Below, in pieces: positions 13,908-24,800 of a stretch of 64,000 nucleotides of DNA. How positions within the stretch are numbered: position 1 is the stretch's first letter; each line of letters begins with the position of its first letter. The notes beneath the pieces were generated by a model. The model ran no database searches. It was not told the origin of the DNA and was given only the letters and a program-made list of their open reading frames with translations. The position numbers and the translations under genes were made by a program. Source of the DNA: Nipponacmea schrenckii (Eukaryota > Mollusca > Gastropoda > Lottiidae); the NCBI GenBank assembly GCA_030562195.1, contig JAUJPP010000001.1:10346472-10410471 (forward strand), given 5' to 3'.

Positions 13908-14838
13908 AGGGGCCCAGGCTTGATTTTTAGGGGTCGTTTTGGGCCTTTGTTACATTTAATCAGTCCTCAGAAATATTCAAGCTCTGAGAAAATCGCAAAA
14001 TACCTTGAAATATGGCTAAAACAAAAAATTTCACTTTCATTTTTTTCCGTGCTGTACGCGACTGGTCTCCAGTCAGTCTGAAAATTGTGTGTCCTGTTGA
14101 CAAAGTCTACAATAGAAAAATGCGTAGTCTGTTTATATGGACTCAGTCCGCCAATTCATTTGCCATCTGTTTCAATGCTAAATCACGAAATCCTACCTTC
14201 CATAACTTTTTCCAGAAATCTCGTTGAAAGCTTTCCTGTATGTCACATGAAAGCCTGGCCAATACTTGGTTTCTGTACAAAATTTCAATATAGCATGACC
14301 ATGAAAATTTGGAACTAAACAAAATGAAAGTAAACCACTACATTTTATCAACATCCGCTTGACTGTCACTGCACACAAAACCGCTATTTTTAGAAATAAC
14401 CTTCCGCCAATTAAATTTCTCATTATCTCAGAAATTCTGAAAGAAAATGCAATTTCAGACATCAAATTTCAAATCTAGACCAAAAAATTGGTCAAAAATG
14501 GGCATGCAAAAACCCCCAAAGGAAGGGAGAAAGAGGATTTCTAAAAATAGAACGAACTTAATTCGTTACTGGTCTGAGTCCTATATAGATGACCGCTATT
14601 GCACGGGAAGGATAACTCTTTGATTATTAAGACGAACCGTTTTCCAATATGGCGGGACGTTCGTAATTTCTTAAGTCATTATGATTTTTCAAACACGGAT
14701 AATTATGGATACACCTGGATTTGAAGTCTCAAATTTCAAAGGTAAGCTCTGTAGACTATTTCTGATTAGCTAACCAAAAGATTTCATGTGTTTGAGGCTG
14801 TCGGATGATTGTCCGAAACAAATAAAGCCTGGGCCCCT
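13908..14838 (+). mobile_element. TTAA-flanked MITE (piggyBac-like target), family B, copy 1
   Basis: The termini are inverted: AGGGGCCCAGGCTTGATTT on the left, and on the right a sequence whose reverse complement begins AGGGGCCCAGGCTTTATTT. The flanks are TTAA at 13904-13907 and 14839-14842. TTAA target duplication is diagnostic of piggyBac-type transposition. Without the nested family A copy (14139-14581) the element is about 488 bp, close to the 474-bp copy at 39440-39913, which shares internal blocks such as CCAATATGGCGGGACGTTC. Confidence 0.85.
14139..14581 (+). mobile_element. Family A TIR element, copy 2, nested in the TTAA MITE
   Basis: Ends GGACTCAGTCC and GGTCTGAGTCC (inverted), flanked by TAT on both sides, length 443 bp. 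It interrupts family B sequence: the homologous copy at 39440-39913 lacks it at the corresponding place. It therefore inserted after the MITE did, giving a three-layer nest. Confidence 0.8.
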
Positions 14839-15258
14839 TTAATCACGAAATTCAACCTGCTATAACCTTTTCCAGGAATCTCGTTGAAAACTTTTCAATA
14901 TGTCACATGAAAACCTGGTTAACAGTTAGTTACTGTACAAAAATTCAATATAGCATGATCATGAAAATGTCGAACTAGTCAAAATGAAATTAGGCAACTA
15001 CCGGATATCAACATCCACTTGACTGTCACTGCACACAAAACCACTATTTTATAAATAACCTTCCGCCAATTAAATTTCTCATTATCCTAAACATTCTGAA
15101 AGAAAATTTCATTTCAGACATCAAATTTCAAATCTAGACCAAAAATTAGTCAAAAATGGGCATGTAAAAAACCCAAAGGACGGGAGAAAGAGGATTTCTA
15201 AAAATAGAACGGACTAAATTAGATACATTAGCATAAAATGTTTTACTGCACTGAGTCC

Positions 15259-15480
15259 CATCTGTTTCTATGTTGATAAAATGTAGTGGTTTACTTTCAT
15301 TTTGACTAGTTCAAAATTGTTATGGTCATGCTATATTGATTTTTTTTTTTACAGAAACCAAGTATTTGCCAGACTTTTATGTGCCATATTGGAAAGATTT
15401 CACCAAGATTTCTGGAAAAAGTTATAGAAGATAAAATTTCGTGATTTAACATTGAAACAGAAGGCATTGTAATGATTGTA
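15259..15480 (-). repeat. Rearranged family A fragment
   Basis: After about 16 bases in forward orientation, the segment continues as the reverse complement of the family A interior (the blocks around the TTTATCAAC and CACGAAATTC positions of copies 1 and 2). It has no intact ends of its own and abuts copy 3 directly. It looks like an inverted, truncated duplicate. Confidence 0.6.
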
Positions 15481-16253
15481 TATGGAATCTCAGACGAAAG
15501 TAATAGGCCAATGATTAATAGTCTCCCTTTGCGATTTCGTACCTTCTCAAATCGCTCTAATCTATTTTCATTTTACCCGTTCGCTATGGACTTAGGATTA
15601 AGAATTTAGACGTCTTAATATTGGGCTGTTCGGTCTTCCATAGTTCGCCCTATTTATAATGTCCCTTCCTGATGATTTTGTTCCTTACGGATTTCACTCC
15701 AATTCACCCCTTAACAATACTGATTTTTGCATTGCATTTACACAGTATTTGATAAAAATTTTAAAAAACTGAATCGAATCATGTGCTTGATACACCAACA
15801 GTATGAAGAAGATATGTGGTGATAAACCGAGAAAAGAATTTCTTTTTTATGTAGCCTAATTTAAAGGGAAACTGCATTTTAGCATGAACATAAACTTTTA
15901 GTTCTCAAGAATGGTCAATATGAGTATAAATTCTGGCAGCAGGTATATTTAGAGTTTGGCCAAGTTTAAAATTTTCAAATTTGATAATCATTCTAAGACC
16001 TATTATCCCTTTAATAAGGAACAGGAATGGGAATCGGGAAGGATGAAGTGGGAAGGGTCTATATGGGTAAGGAACAATGTGGAAGAGGGTCGAAACAGAG
16101 AATGGGCGAAATGAGACTGATTAAGGAATGACATAATGTCGCGCTCTTTTAAATTTTCAATCCAGTTTTCGGGGATTGGTGCATTTGAAATTAAAGATGT
16201 CCAACTGTAACCAAATTACACAGGCTACCCACGGGGGTTGTATATGTGGACAT
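15481..16253. other. Intergenic DNA, nothing assigned
   Basis: AT-rich stretch between the MITE nest and the hAT element. I see no coding exon and no element with definable ends. Confidence 0.5.
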
Positions 16254-16699
16254 GCTTGGACCAGTGGCAGCCGCCCCCCCCCCCCTCGCAGCCCCAAAGG
16301 CTAGTTTTTCGGGCAAGGCATTTAAAAAAAAAATTTTAACGGCCCAATTTTTTTTTTTTTTTTTTGGAATTTAAAAATGAAATCATATCTTTGCCCGAAT
16401 ATCCTATATTACTATAACTGTATTTTTTTAAATTGATAGCCAAATTTTATTCTCCTATAATAATTTTTCATAATTCATATTATTTAAGGATCGAAATCAC
16501 TGCCCGAATGTCATTGCTATGATTATATTTTACATATTTCAAAAATTGAAATCGCAGCCCGAAAGTAGAGTTTAGAACTTTTTTTTACACAACCAAAAAA
16601 AGACAATTCGGGCACATATTTCAATTTTTTCAATAAATATTGTATGACAATATGGAAATCGGTGCCCGAATTGTCTTAAATTAAGACAATTCGGTAAGG

Positions 16700-17035
16700 T
16701 TTCACCTAAAAAGTTAACAAGTTCCTTGGCTTACTTCCCTTGGAAAATAGATCATTTATTAATCAAATAAATCAATAAAAATTCCACCAATAAGAAAATG
16801 TAAAATAAATAAGTTTAATAAGGTTTCAACTAACAACACACGAGTTCCCTGGACTTCCCTTGGAAAATAGATCATTTTAATCACTTTGGGTTTTTTTTGT
16901 GTAAAAAAAAGTTCCAAACTATTATTCCACCAATAAAAAAAATGTAAAATAAATAAGTTTGATAAGGTTTCAACTAAAAACACATCAGTTCCCTAGCATA
17001 CTTCCCTTGGAAAAAAGATCATAATTATCATTATA
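16700..17035 (+). repeat. Three imperfect tandem repeats near the hAT left end
   Basis: A block AAGGTTTCAACTAA...TTCCCTTGGAAAATAGATCAT recurs three times, at about 16700, 16815 and 16965, with a spacing of roughly 120-145 bp. It lies between the subterminal motifs and the transposase start, so it is part of the element and may belong to its promoter region. Confidence 0.65.
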
Positions 17036-17235
17036 ATCACATAACATTGCGTGTCCTCTAGCTGTGATCATTTCAGAGTGAAATTTCGTTAGAATAACAC
17101 CTGTTCTATCTTCCATCGATCATCGATAAACACGCACTAAAAATTGTTCAAAAATATTTTTGTCTTTTGTCAAGAATTGTTTGGCCTGGTAATTGCACTG
17201 TTGCAATTTAGCAAATTGACACAGAAATCAAAACA

Positions 17236-19873
17236 ATGTCTTCTACACGTAAACGATTGTATCGACAACGGGTTGCATGTGATGCATGCGGCAAGGAACT
17301 TGATTCCGATTATAAAGAAAGTCACGTAAAACGCTTACACTTGGGGGATACTATTACTTTTACACCAGTTCAACAAATAACTGATAAACCTCAGCCACAA
17401 TTAAGTAGTTTTTTCGGGAAAACACATACTAGCACATCTTCAGAAAGTAATAAGAATGTAAGTGAAGTAATTAGTAGCGAGCACAGTGAAGTGGAAACAC
17501 ATCTAATTGATGATTGTGACCCTTCTTCCCAATCAGCTAATGTATCCGGAGGCACAGTCCGTGAATGTTGCGATAAACCAACATGTTCCAACACACCTGA
17601 TATAAGTGGAACTGAAATTCCGGAAAGTCCACAAGAATGTTCATCTGTTTTTGAGAAATTATTTGATTTGACATGTAAATATCCATCAGATCCTTGGCTC
17701 TTCAAGGATTCCAAAATCACTGATTCATTGGTGCGAGCAATAATAGAAATAGGTGCTTGTCAACCAGGATTTCATGATGACTTCGATGATTTCCAAATCG
17801 ACAAAGATGGGAGACGTTTTCATGTGGAATGGTATCAGAAGACAGTGGAAAACAGAACAAAATCCCTCAGACAATGGCTTTGTTACTCTCCAGAAACACA
17901 TAAAATGTACTGTCTGTCTTGTTGGCTCTTTGCAGAAAAAAATAAATTTTCATTTGAACGCACATTCGCAGATCCAAATGCTGGATGTTCTAATTTTAAA
18001 AAAGGGATTGAGAAAATTCGAAGTCACGAGGATTCTGAAATTCACAAAAGTTCTATGAGAGTTTTAATTGTCACAAAGTTTCGATTGCGGAGTGACCAGA
18101 CAGTCTATCAAAATTTGATGAAAGCCAAAAATGCCGAAATCGAACGAAATCGACAAGTTATGAAGCGTCTGGTAGATGCGATACTTTTTCTGGGAAAACA
18201 GGGTCTTGCATTCAGGGGTCACAGAGAACATGCAGGATTAAGTCAAGATTGTAACGAGGGCAATTTTCTCGAACTTGTTAAGTCATCACATACAGAATGA
18301 CATCATTGAATCCATTGCCAATGAAGTTCTTCGGGGAATTCTATTTGAAGTTCGTTATGCTAGATATTATGCTATTATTCTAGATTCAACTATAGATATC
18401 AGTAGAATTGATCAATGCTCGTTTTCGCTCCGTTACGTTACCAAGTCGGGAGATATCGTTGAGCGGTTCATCATGTTCGACGAATTGGGTGGTGCAAGTG
18501 CCGAAGATTTCAAGAACTTATTAGATAAGATGCTCGAAAAATGTTCTTTAAAATTTTCGGAATGTAGAGGTCAGGCATATGATGGTGCTTCCACTGTGTC
18601 AGGTGATATTTCTGGGCTCCAACGACGAGTCAAAATTGAAGAGCCTACCGTAATTTATGTTCACTGTTGTGCCCACAACTTGAATCTTGTAATAGGTTAC
18701 TCGGCATCTTCGTCTTGTGTACAAGCTAAACTTTTCTTTGGCACTCTAGAAAATATCTACAGTTTTATGACAAGTTCTCTTCCAAGACTGAAACTGTTAG
18801 ATTCCGAAATTAAGCTACTGGATATAGCAACTTTGAAATTGAAAAGGCACGGTGACACACGTTGGCATAGCCACAAAGACTCAGTGAAAGCTGTGATAAG
18901 CTGCATTCCAGCTCTCGTGAAAGCTCTTGAACAAATTGCTAGTGGTGTATTACGAAATACAACACCGAAGGCACTTGCTGATGGTAATGGTATTCTGGCA
19001 ACAATTACTAAGTTTGAATTTATTGTATTATTATTTGTTTGGGATAAGATATTAGCATGCACAAATATACTCTCATGTTATTTACAAGAGTCCGATATTG
19101 ATATTATGACTGCATCTTCACTTGTTCAGTCCACTCGATTGCAATTAGTCGAATTACGATCAGACGACGTTTTCAATGATGTTGAAACTGAAGCAAGAGA
19201 TATCGCATCAATGTGTGAAGTCGCTTCCGGTGTATAAAGAGTCCCGAAACCGAAAAGTAAAGTTAATGCCAGGTGAACGAGCAAGGGATGACGCCGCTGG
19301 TGATGGTCGTACCAGATTTCTTCGAGATACCTATTATGTTATCGTAGATACTTTGACATTTCAGATGAATGAACGATTCTCAGATTTTACTGAAATTGCT
19401 AATAAATTTTCTGCCTTAGATCCTAAATATTTCTCAGATAAAAACAGTGAAACGAAATTGATTGAACTTGGAAAGTTTTATAGTAAAGATGTCAATACTG
19501 CCGAACTAATAGATGAATATAGACTTTTTAAAATAGTTTTAGAAGATATATTTACACCCCCTTCATCGGTACTTCTAAAAGTCAAAGATGTTTTACCCTC
19601 ATTATACAAAATACTATGGATACTGCATTTCCCAATTTGACGATTTTGTATAAAATATTTTTGACAATCCCTGTATCCAGTGCTGCCAGTGAGAGAAGCT
19701 TTAGTAGATTGAAACTAATAAAAAATTATCTGAGATCAACAATGGCTGAAGACAGGCTCTCAAATTTATCTTTGATAAATATAGAAAGGAATTTTGCCAA
19801 AGATGTTGATTTCGACAAAGTCATTCAGACGTTTTCAACGATGAAAAAAAGGAGAAAAGCTATGTACGACTAA
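17236..19873 (+). pseudogene. Degenerate hAT transposase (ZMYM1 / zinc-finger MYM-type 1-like)
   Basis: Four overlapping reading blocks in shifting frames (17236-18300, 18275-19237, 19176-19640, 19616-19873) together cover a ZMYM1-like hAT transposase. The first has an N-terminal Cys-rich motif (CDACGKEL...H), a TTF-type finger region (WLCYSPETHKMYCLSCWLF) and the start of the DUF4371 region. The second holds the RNase-H-like core (ILDSTIDISRIDQ, CRGQAYDGAS, HCCAHNLNL, TRWHSH). The last is the hAT C-terminal dimerisation domain (PVSSAASERSFSRLKLIKN). Frameshifts fall near 18280, 19215 and 19620. At the first, family members have extra residues between NFLEL and the core, so about 60 residues appear deleted. 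Not expected to make active enzyme. Confidence 0.92.
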
Positions 19874-20184
19874 AGTTGATATCTATGATAATTGAAATTT
19901 AAAAAAAAAATCGAAATGATAAAATCCATACAAACATAAAATATCCATTAGCCGAAAATCTCATTCAAAATCGGGTGAAAACAGTACATCCCGTAAATTA
20001 AACTGAATACTTATGGATCTCCTAAGGGGGTAGTATCATGTGTTCTAGAAAGAGTGAAAATACTCTGCCAATAACAATAGTGTTTCTCTCGAAGAAAACT
20101 CTCATAACTAAGTTCGAAATTCGGGCAACCTCAGAAATCTCGCCCCCCCTGGGACGTAAACCTGGCTCCGCCACTGGCTTGGAC

Positions 20185-21743
20185 ATCGTGAACTGTAATA
20201 CAGTTACTGTATGCATATTAAAATCCATATGCCAAGTGATAATATCATAACAAAATAAATATTATGATATAAGGGCCCATGATTTTAATAATTTATCGTA
20301 AAGTTGAAAGGACATATAAAATATAATGAATCTATAAAAATCAGATGTCTGTAATGTTTACTGTTTACTATTTTTTTATTTGTGTGTTTGTTGTGATATT
20401 TTTAAACATTAAAATCGATCACATTCCACACTAAAGAAATTTGCAAAAATATATCATTATCCCTAAGATTTTTTTTTTTAAAATTAATATTTGATTCAAT
20501 GGTATCTTAGGCAATTCCAAACAGCATTGACGTTCAACCATTGCCCCTCCTTTAAATTTTAAAGGAATGTTTGCAATGCAAATTGGTGGTCTTTATTAGA
20601 CACAGTACTTTAGGCACACTTCAATTAGGCAGACGGTCAGATACGTACATGTCATTTAGGTACAACGTTTTGTAGGCACAGCGATCTAGGCACACTCTTT
20701 TTAGGATGAAAAAGGTTTAAAGAGAAGTTCAGATGCGAAATTTGGGGGGGGGGGGGGTGCGCGGCGGCGAATGACTCTTTACTACGAAATGACTCCATAC
20801 TTTTTTTATATGCGCTTGTGTGTTTACCAGATTTCAGAATGTACCTTTAAGTCTGTTGCAAAAACGAGTTGTGTCATGTGTGCATGTGTGAGTGCGTGTC
20901 TGATTTTAGGTGTGCGTAAATAAATATTGACCTGATTTAAGGGGTACCTAAATAGATATGGGCTTATTATAGGTGTGCCTAAATGAATGTGTGCCAAATT
21001 GAAGATGTGCCTAAGTGACTCTGTGTCCAATTGAGAATGTGTATAATTGAAAGTGTGCCTAAAGTACTGTGTCCAAATGAGCTGTGCTTAAAAAATGTGT
21101 GCCTAATGACAGTGAACCATAAAGGGACATATTCGCTTGCCTTTGACCAATCGAACTTCTGTCAAAGAAACGGGACTAGTTTAACTTCGCTTAGCAGTTA
21201 TAGTGTGCACAGCTCAACATAGAAATTTGAACTTGATATCGATATGTGTCCCGAAACAACCGCAATGGATAGTTCAAATGACATCTTGTCTTTCCTCGAG
21301 CCATATATAGAAATAAAAAATAAAGTTCCTAGTAGAAGGTATTTAGTTTGAATTATGCGATTTTCATGCATTTTCAATACATTTTGAAGAATATTTAAAT
21401 ACTATGTAACATGTAATAACATGAATATATTATATTCAAAACCCAAATAATCCCCGAAAATGACGAACCATGCACTTTAAAAGAATATTTATTTGATAAT
21501 AGTTGTTAATAAATATGCTTGATGCTGTTAAACACAGGGCTTTTAGTATAGGCTTATGTTGAATGATGATCAAGAGGAAAATGAAGAAGAATGATATTGA
21601 GGTAATAAGTCTGAGACATCTGTCTCTTACAACGCATCTATGAACATTATCTATTGTTTATCCATTATAGATATGTTTATATGAATGTGTTTATAAATGT
21701 CAGAGGTATCTAGAATATTTGTCTGTAACTTATTCTGCACTCC
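20185..21743. other. Intergenic DNA and probable 3' UTR of the Ly6 gene
   Basis: Contains the fold-back repeat at about 20583-21120, a G homopolymer near 20741-20755 and AT-rich DNA. A minus-strand AATAAA (tttatt on plus, about 21488-21493) could be the poly(A) signal of the Ly6 gene, whose stop is at 21744. Confidence 0.45.
20583..21120. repeat. Fold-back element built of degenerate TTAGGCACA repeats, copy 1
   Basis: The left half repeats variants of TTTAGGCACACTT every 20-30 bp. The right half carries the same motif inverted (AAGTGTGCCTAA...). The outermost right sequence, GTGTGCCTAATGACAGTGAACC, is the inverse of the left end of related copies near 28.2 and 28.7 kb. The centre includes a G homopolymer. 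This copy has lost the outer part of its left arm. No coding sequence. Confidence 0.75.
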
Positions 21744-21877
21744 CTATTTTAAACTACTCGTATTACAGCCATCTATTTCACACGATGTGTGACATAACGT
21801 CACGTCAATTCCACCGATCCTTCTCACAACACATCCGTTATAATTTACACGACTACAGCTTTTCCAAATTGCTTCAC
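21744..21877 (-). CDS. Ly6 gene terminal coding exon
   Basis: Acceptor ..gaattgcag before 21877. The first two bases complete a glycine codon, and TAG is at 21744-21746. It encodes the last five cysteines (KSC, NGC, TLC, TSC, GCN) of the three-finger domain and a five-residue tail. Confidence 0.86.
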
Positions 21878-24800
21878 CTGCAATTCAAAATTAAGATTTC
21901 AATTAGTCATATGGATAGAGTAGAGAGATAATTTCGCGTCAAACGTGTTCCTGTTCAGCCCCTAAAAAGGCAAATGAAGATGTTCATCAATACCAAGCAG
22001 TGTGTAACGTGTGATATTTAGCGAGTTTTTGAATACCAATTTGTAGTTTTTTAACATGCACATGAATTATGTGGACCACGATAAGCTTCACTTCGACTAT
22101 ACAGACTTAAGATTGCACCAGCATATAGGCGTTTAGGTTTACATTGAAGGTACCACTTATACCACTGACGTATAGATCGAATTAAGTTAAAATCTTAAAT
22201 TCTGAATGGCATCAAATCGTATTTCTTAAGTGAACATATATGTTTCTCTCTCTTTTTTTGACTTCACCTTCGTTTACGATTTCTATGGACGAAATTGTGT
22301 TCGTTACCCATAACATACTAAGTATGTAATTGTTATGGCCATATGAGATTTAGTGGTATAGTTTATGTTTATTTATTAGGTTTTAATGGTATCAACAACG
22401 AAAAACTTACCCCCGTTCTCTGATAAAACCCTGAACGATATGCAATAATTGTCTGATCTTTCACATGGTGCCATTACATCATAATTAGGGTCACCACAAT
22501 TAGGATTTGTTACTGAACTGCATTGAATACATCTCAATCTAGCTCCTGTAAATAAAGCACTACATATGATTTTTAAGATTAAAAGACAAGAAAAAGCCGA
22601 ACTTTTATTTATCGAATTTAAAGAATACATTCGTTTCCATAGCAAGAGCCTTGGAAATTGACGAATAAATATCTTTCATAGAAAACATAAGACGTAAAAC
22701 TCTTAATTAAGCTTCAATATTTACTGAACATGTCGAACCTGTGAAATAGGATAATATGAGCTACAAGAATAGAAAAGTGGGTCAAAATAAATACTACTGT
22801 ATATATGCATATACTTTTTATACGCCCACATGAATAAGACGCCGGTCAAGTTCAAATATTGCGTTTTTTTGATTAACAGTTTGCAAGTTATTGCCCTTGA
22901 TTTTGTAAAAATGCGTCCAAATTTTATTGTGGGTGCAATATAGGCTACAATTTTCAATGGATTTTGATTAAACTGGAATTTATAAGACGGCAGTCTAGTT
23001 TGAAGTTGATGATTTTTCGAAAAACTGTTCTGAGTTATTGCCCTTGGCTTAGTAAAATTGCACCAAAATTGTATTGTGGGTGCAATAGTAGCTACAATTT
23101 TCAATACATTCAAATGAAACTTTGTGTGAGCATTGAAAATTTATAAGCCGCCAGTTAAGCTCGAATTTGACAATTGTTCGATGAATGGTTTGCGACTTAT
23201 TGCCCTTTATTTTGTAAAAATCACGTCAAAATTTTATTAATACAAGCTCAATTTTCAGTTGATTTTAATGAAACTTGGTGTGAATTTTGGAATTGATGAG
23301 GGCGTCGGTCAAGTTTGGATTTGACAATTTTGATGAACGTTTTTTGAGTTATTGCCCTTGACTTAGTAAAATTGCTTAAAAATATTATTATGAGAGCAAT
23401 AGAAGTTGCAATTTTAAAAGGAATTTGATAAAACTTGTTGTGAAATTTGACGACTTAGATGAAGGGTTTGATTGTATATATAGATGCTATTAATTAAAGG
23501 AAAAAATTATTTTAACAATGCTGATGTGTGGGCGTATGTCACTTTGCTTGGCAAGCTATCTTTATAACGGAAGTCATTATGTAATTTGCAAATTGAAATT
23601 GACAAGAACAGCATGAATATGACCTTTTATAGACATGTCAATAAAATAATAATGGCAATATAACTGCTAGATAACACCATAATAACATACCGTGGTAGGT
23701 TTATATCATGTTATTATGTTATATTCAGGTATGATTGTATGGGTCAGCTTAGGATGACTTTTTGCATTTTAAAGAGGACAATCTAGCAGACTATTTAATT
23801 ATCAACATTTTGAATACGTCATCTATCTATTCTTTTTGGAATAAATGTAGACGTTGGTTGAAATGGCTCAACAAAGTCAGGAGTCTTAATCGAACTTGTA
23901 GCAATTAACGTATTGTTGCTTGGCTTCTTGACGGGATAATGCACACTCCAATGGGATGATACGGCACTCCATTAAACCAGGTCGAATTCATGCCCTTGCT
24001 GAGCGAGTACTGTATGCTCTGCCAATGAAATTCAGTGGACCTGGTTAGCCTCACCCTTGTTTGATGTTCTGCACATTGAGATGGTCACTCAGTGTGGAAG
24101 TGTGGAATGCACATCTGATCAAATGGGTGCTATTCCTATATATTTGTCGCATTTTTAATACCCTGTTATAAGAGCTCTTGTTGCTGATGTACATGAGGAT
24201 TCCTCGGAGCAGATCAATGCCTTGGATGTTCGACCTTAATTACACGCACTTACCCAGATGGCTTTCCGTACAAATCTGTGACACGACAACTCGCTGTATA
24301 ACGCCCAGATGTACTAACAGAATCCATGTCTGGAAATTTGGTAGTGCAGCAACAAATTGTCTGTCGTGGCAATTGTCCAATGTCCAGTGCAGCTATTTGA
24401 CTCACTGGCAATCCAGTAATCCAATATCTTTAACTGTGGTAATGAACAGGTTTTGGTCTTCTGAGCCCAATTTCACAATGCTGCTTACCGGTAAATAAAT
24501 TCTCGTTATTACTTAAGCATTTTAGCAAGGCGTTCACTTTGCAAAACTCAATTGCATGCAATTAGCATCGTATGGTAAGCATTTATTTCATGTGCTTACG
24601 GTTAGCATCGTTGTGAAGTAGAAGACTAGAGTCGTCCGTTATTGTAGCTCCTTAAGCTGTTTTCGTTTCTTTTGATTTTTTTTACATACAAAATCTCTTC
24701 TTTTGCCCAATTTGACATCGACCTGAACCCTATTGCAAATCCCACAGCTCTGGCAATCTTAAAAACATTACCAAATGAATTGCCAACTCGTTTAGTTGAA

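Larger units (their letters stand above)
13862..15258 (+). mobile_element. Family A TIR element, copy 3, split by a TTAA MITE
   Basis: The left part (13862-13903) and right part (14843-15258) together match the family A element at 7314-7755. The break falls exactly at a TTAA inside the shared GTTAAATCACGAAATTC segment. The intervening 931 bp is the MITE at 13908-14838. This copy therefore predates that insertion. Confidence 0.75.
16262..20176 (+). mobile_element. End-to-end hAT DNA transposon (ZMYM1-like transposase) with 8-bp TSD
   Basis: The element is 3915 bp and is flanked by a perfect 8-bp direct repeat GCTTGGAC (16254-16261 and 20177-20184), the duplication length typical of hAT. The left end is CAGTGGCAGCCG; the reverse complement of the right end is CAGTGGCGGAGCCAGG, matching common animal hAT termini. 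Short GCCCGAAT motifs recur in both orientations close to the ends (about 16395, 16503, 16556, 16605, 16668 and 20117) and are plausible transposase-binding subterminal repeats. The interior carries one degenerate transposase gene. Ends and duplication are well preserved although the gene is broken, so it may have been mobilised in trans. Confidence 0.93.

Noticed and set aside
22721..23146. Open frames on both strands
   Set aside because: They fall in the pearl-like repeat core, and similar frames recur in other copies, so they are not a gene.
24178..24498. 106-codon plus-strand open frame
   Set aside because: No domain, no splice context and no resemblance to a known family. The composition of the region may explain the open frame.
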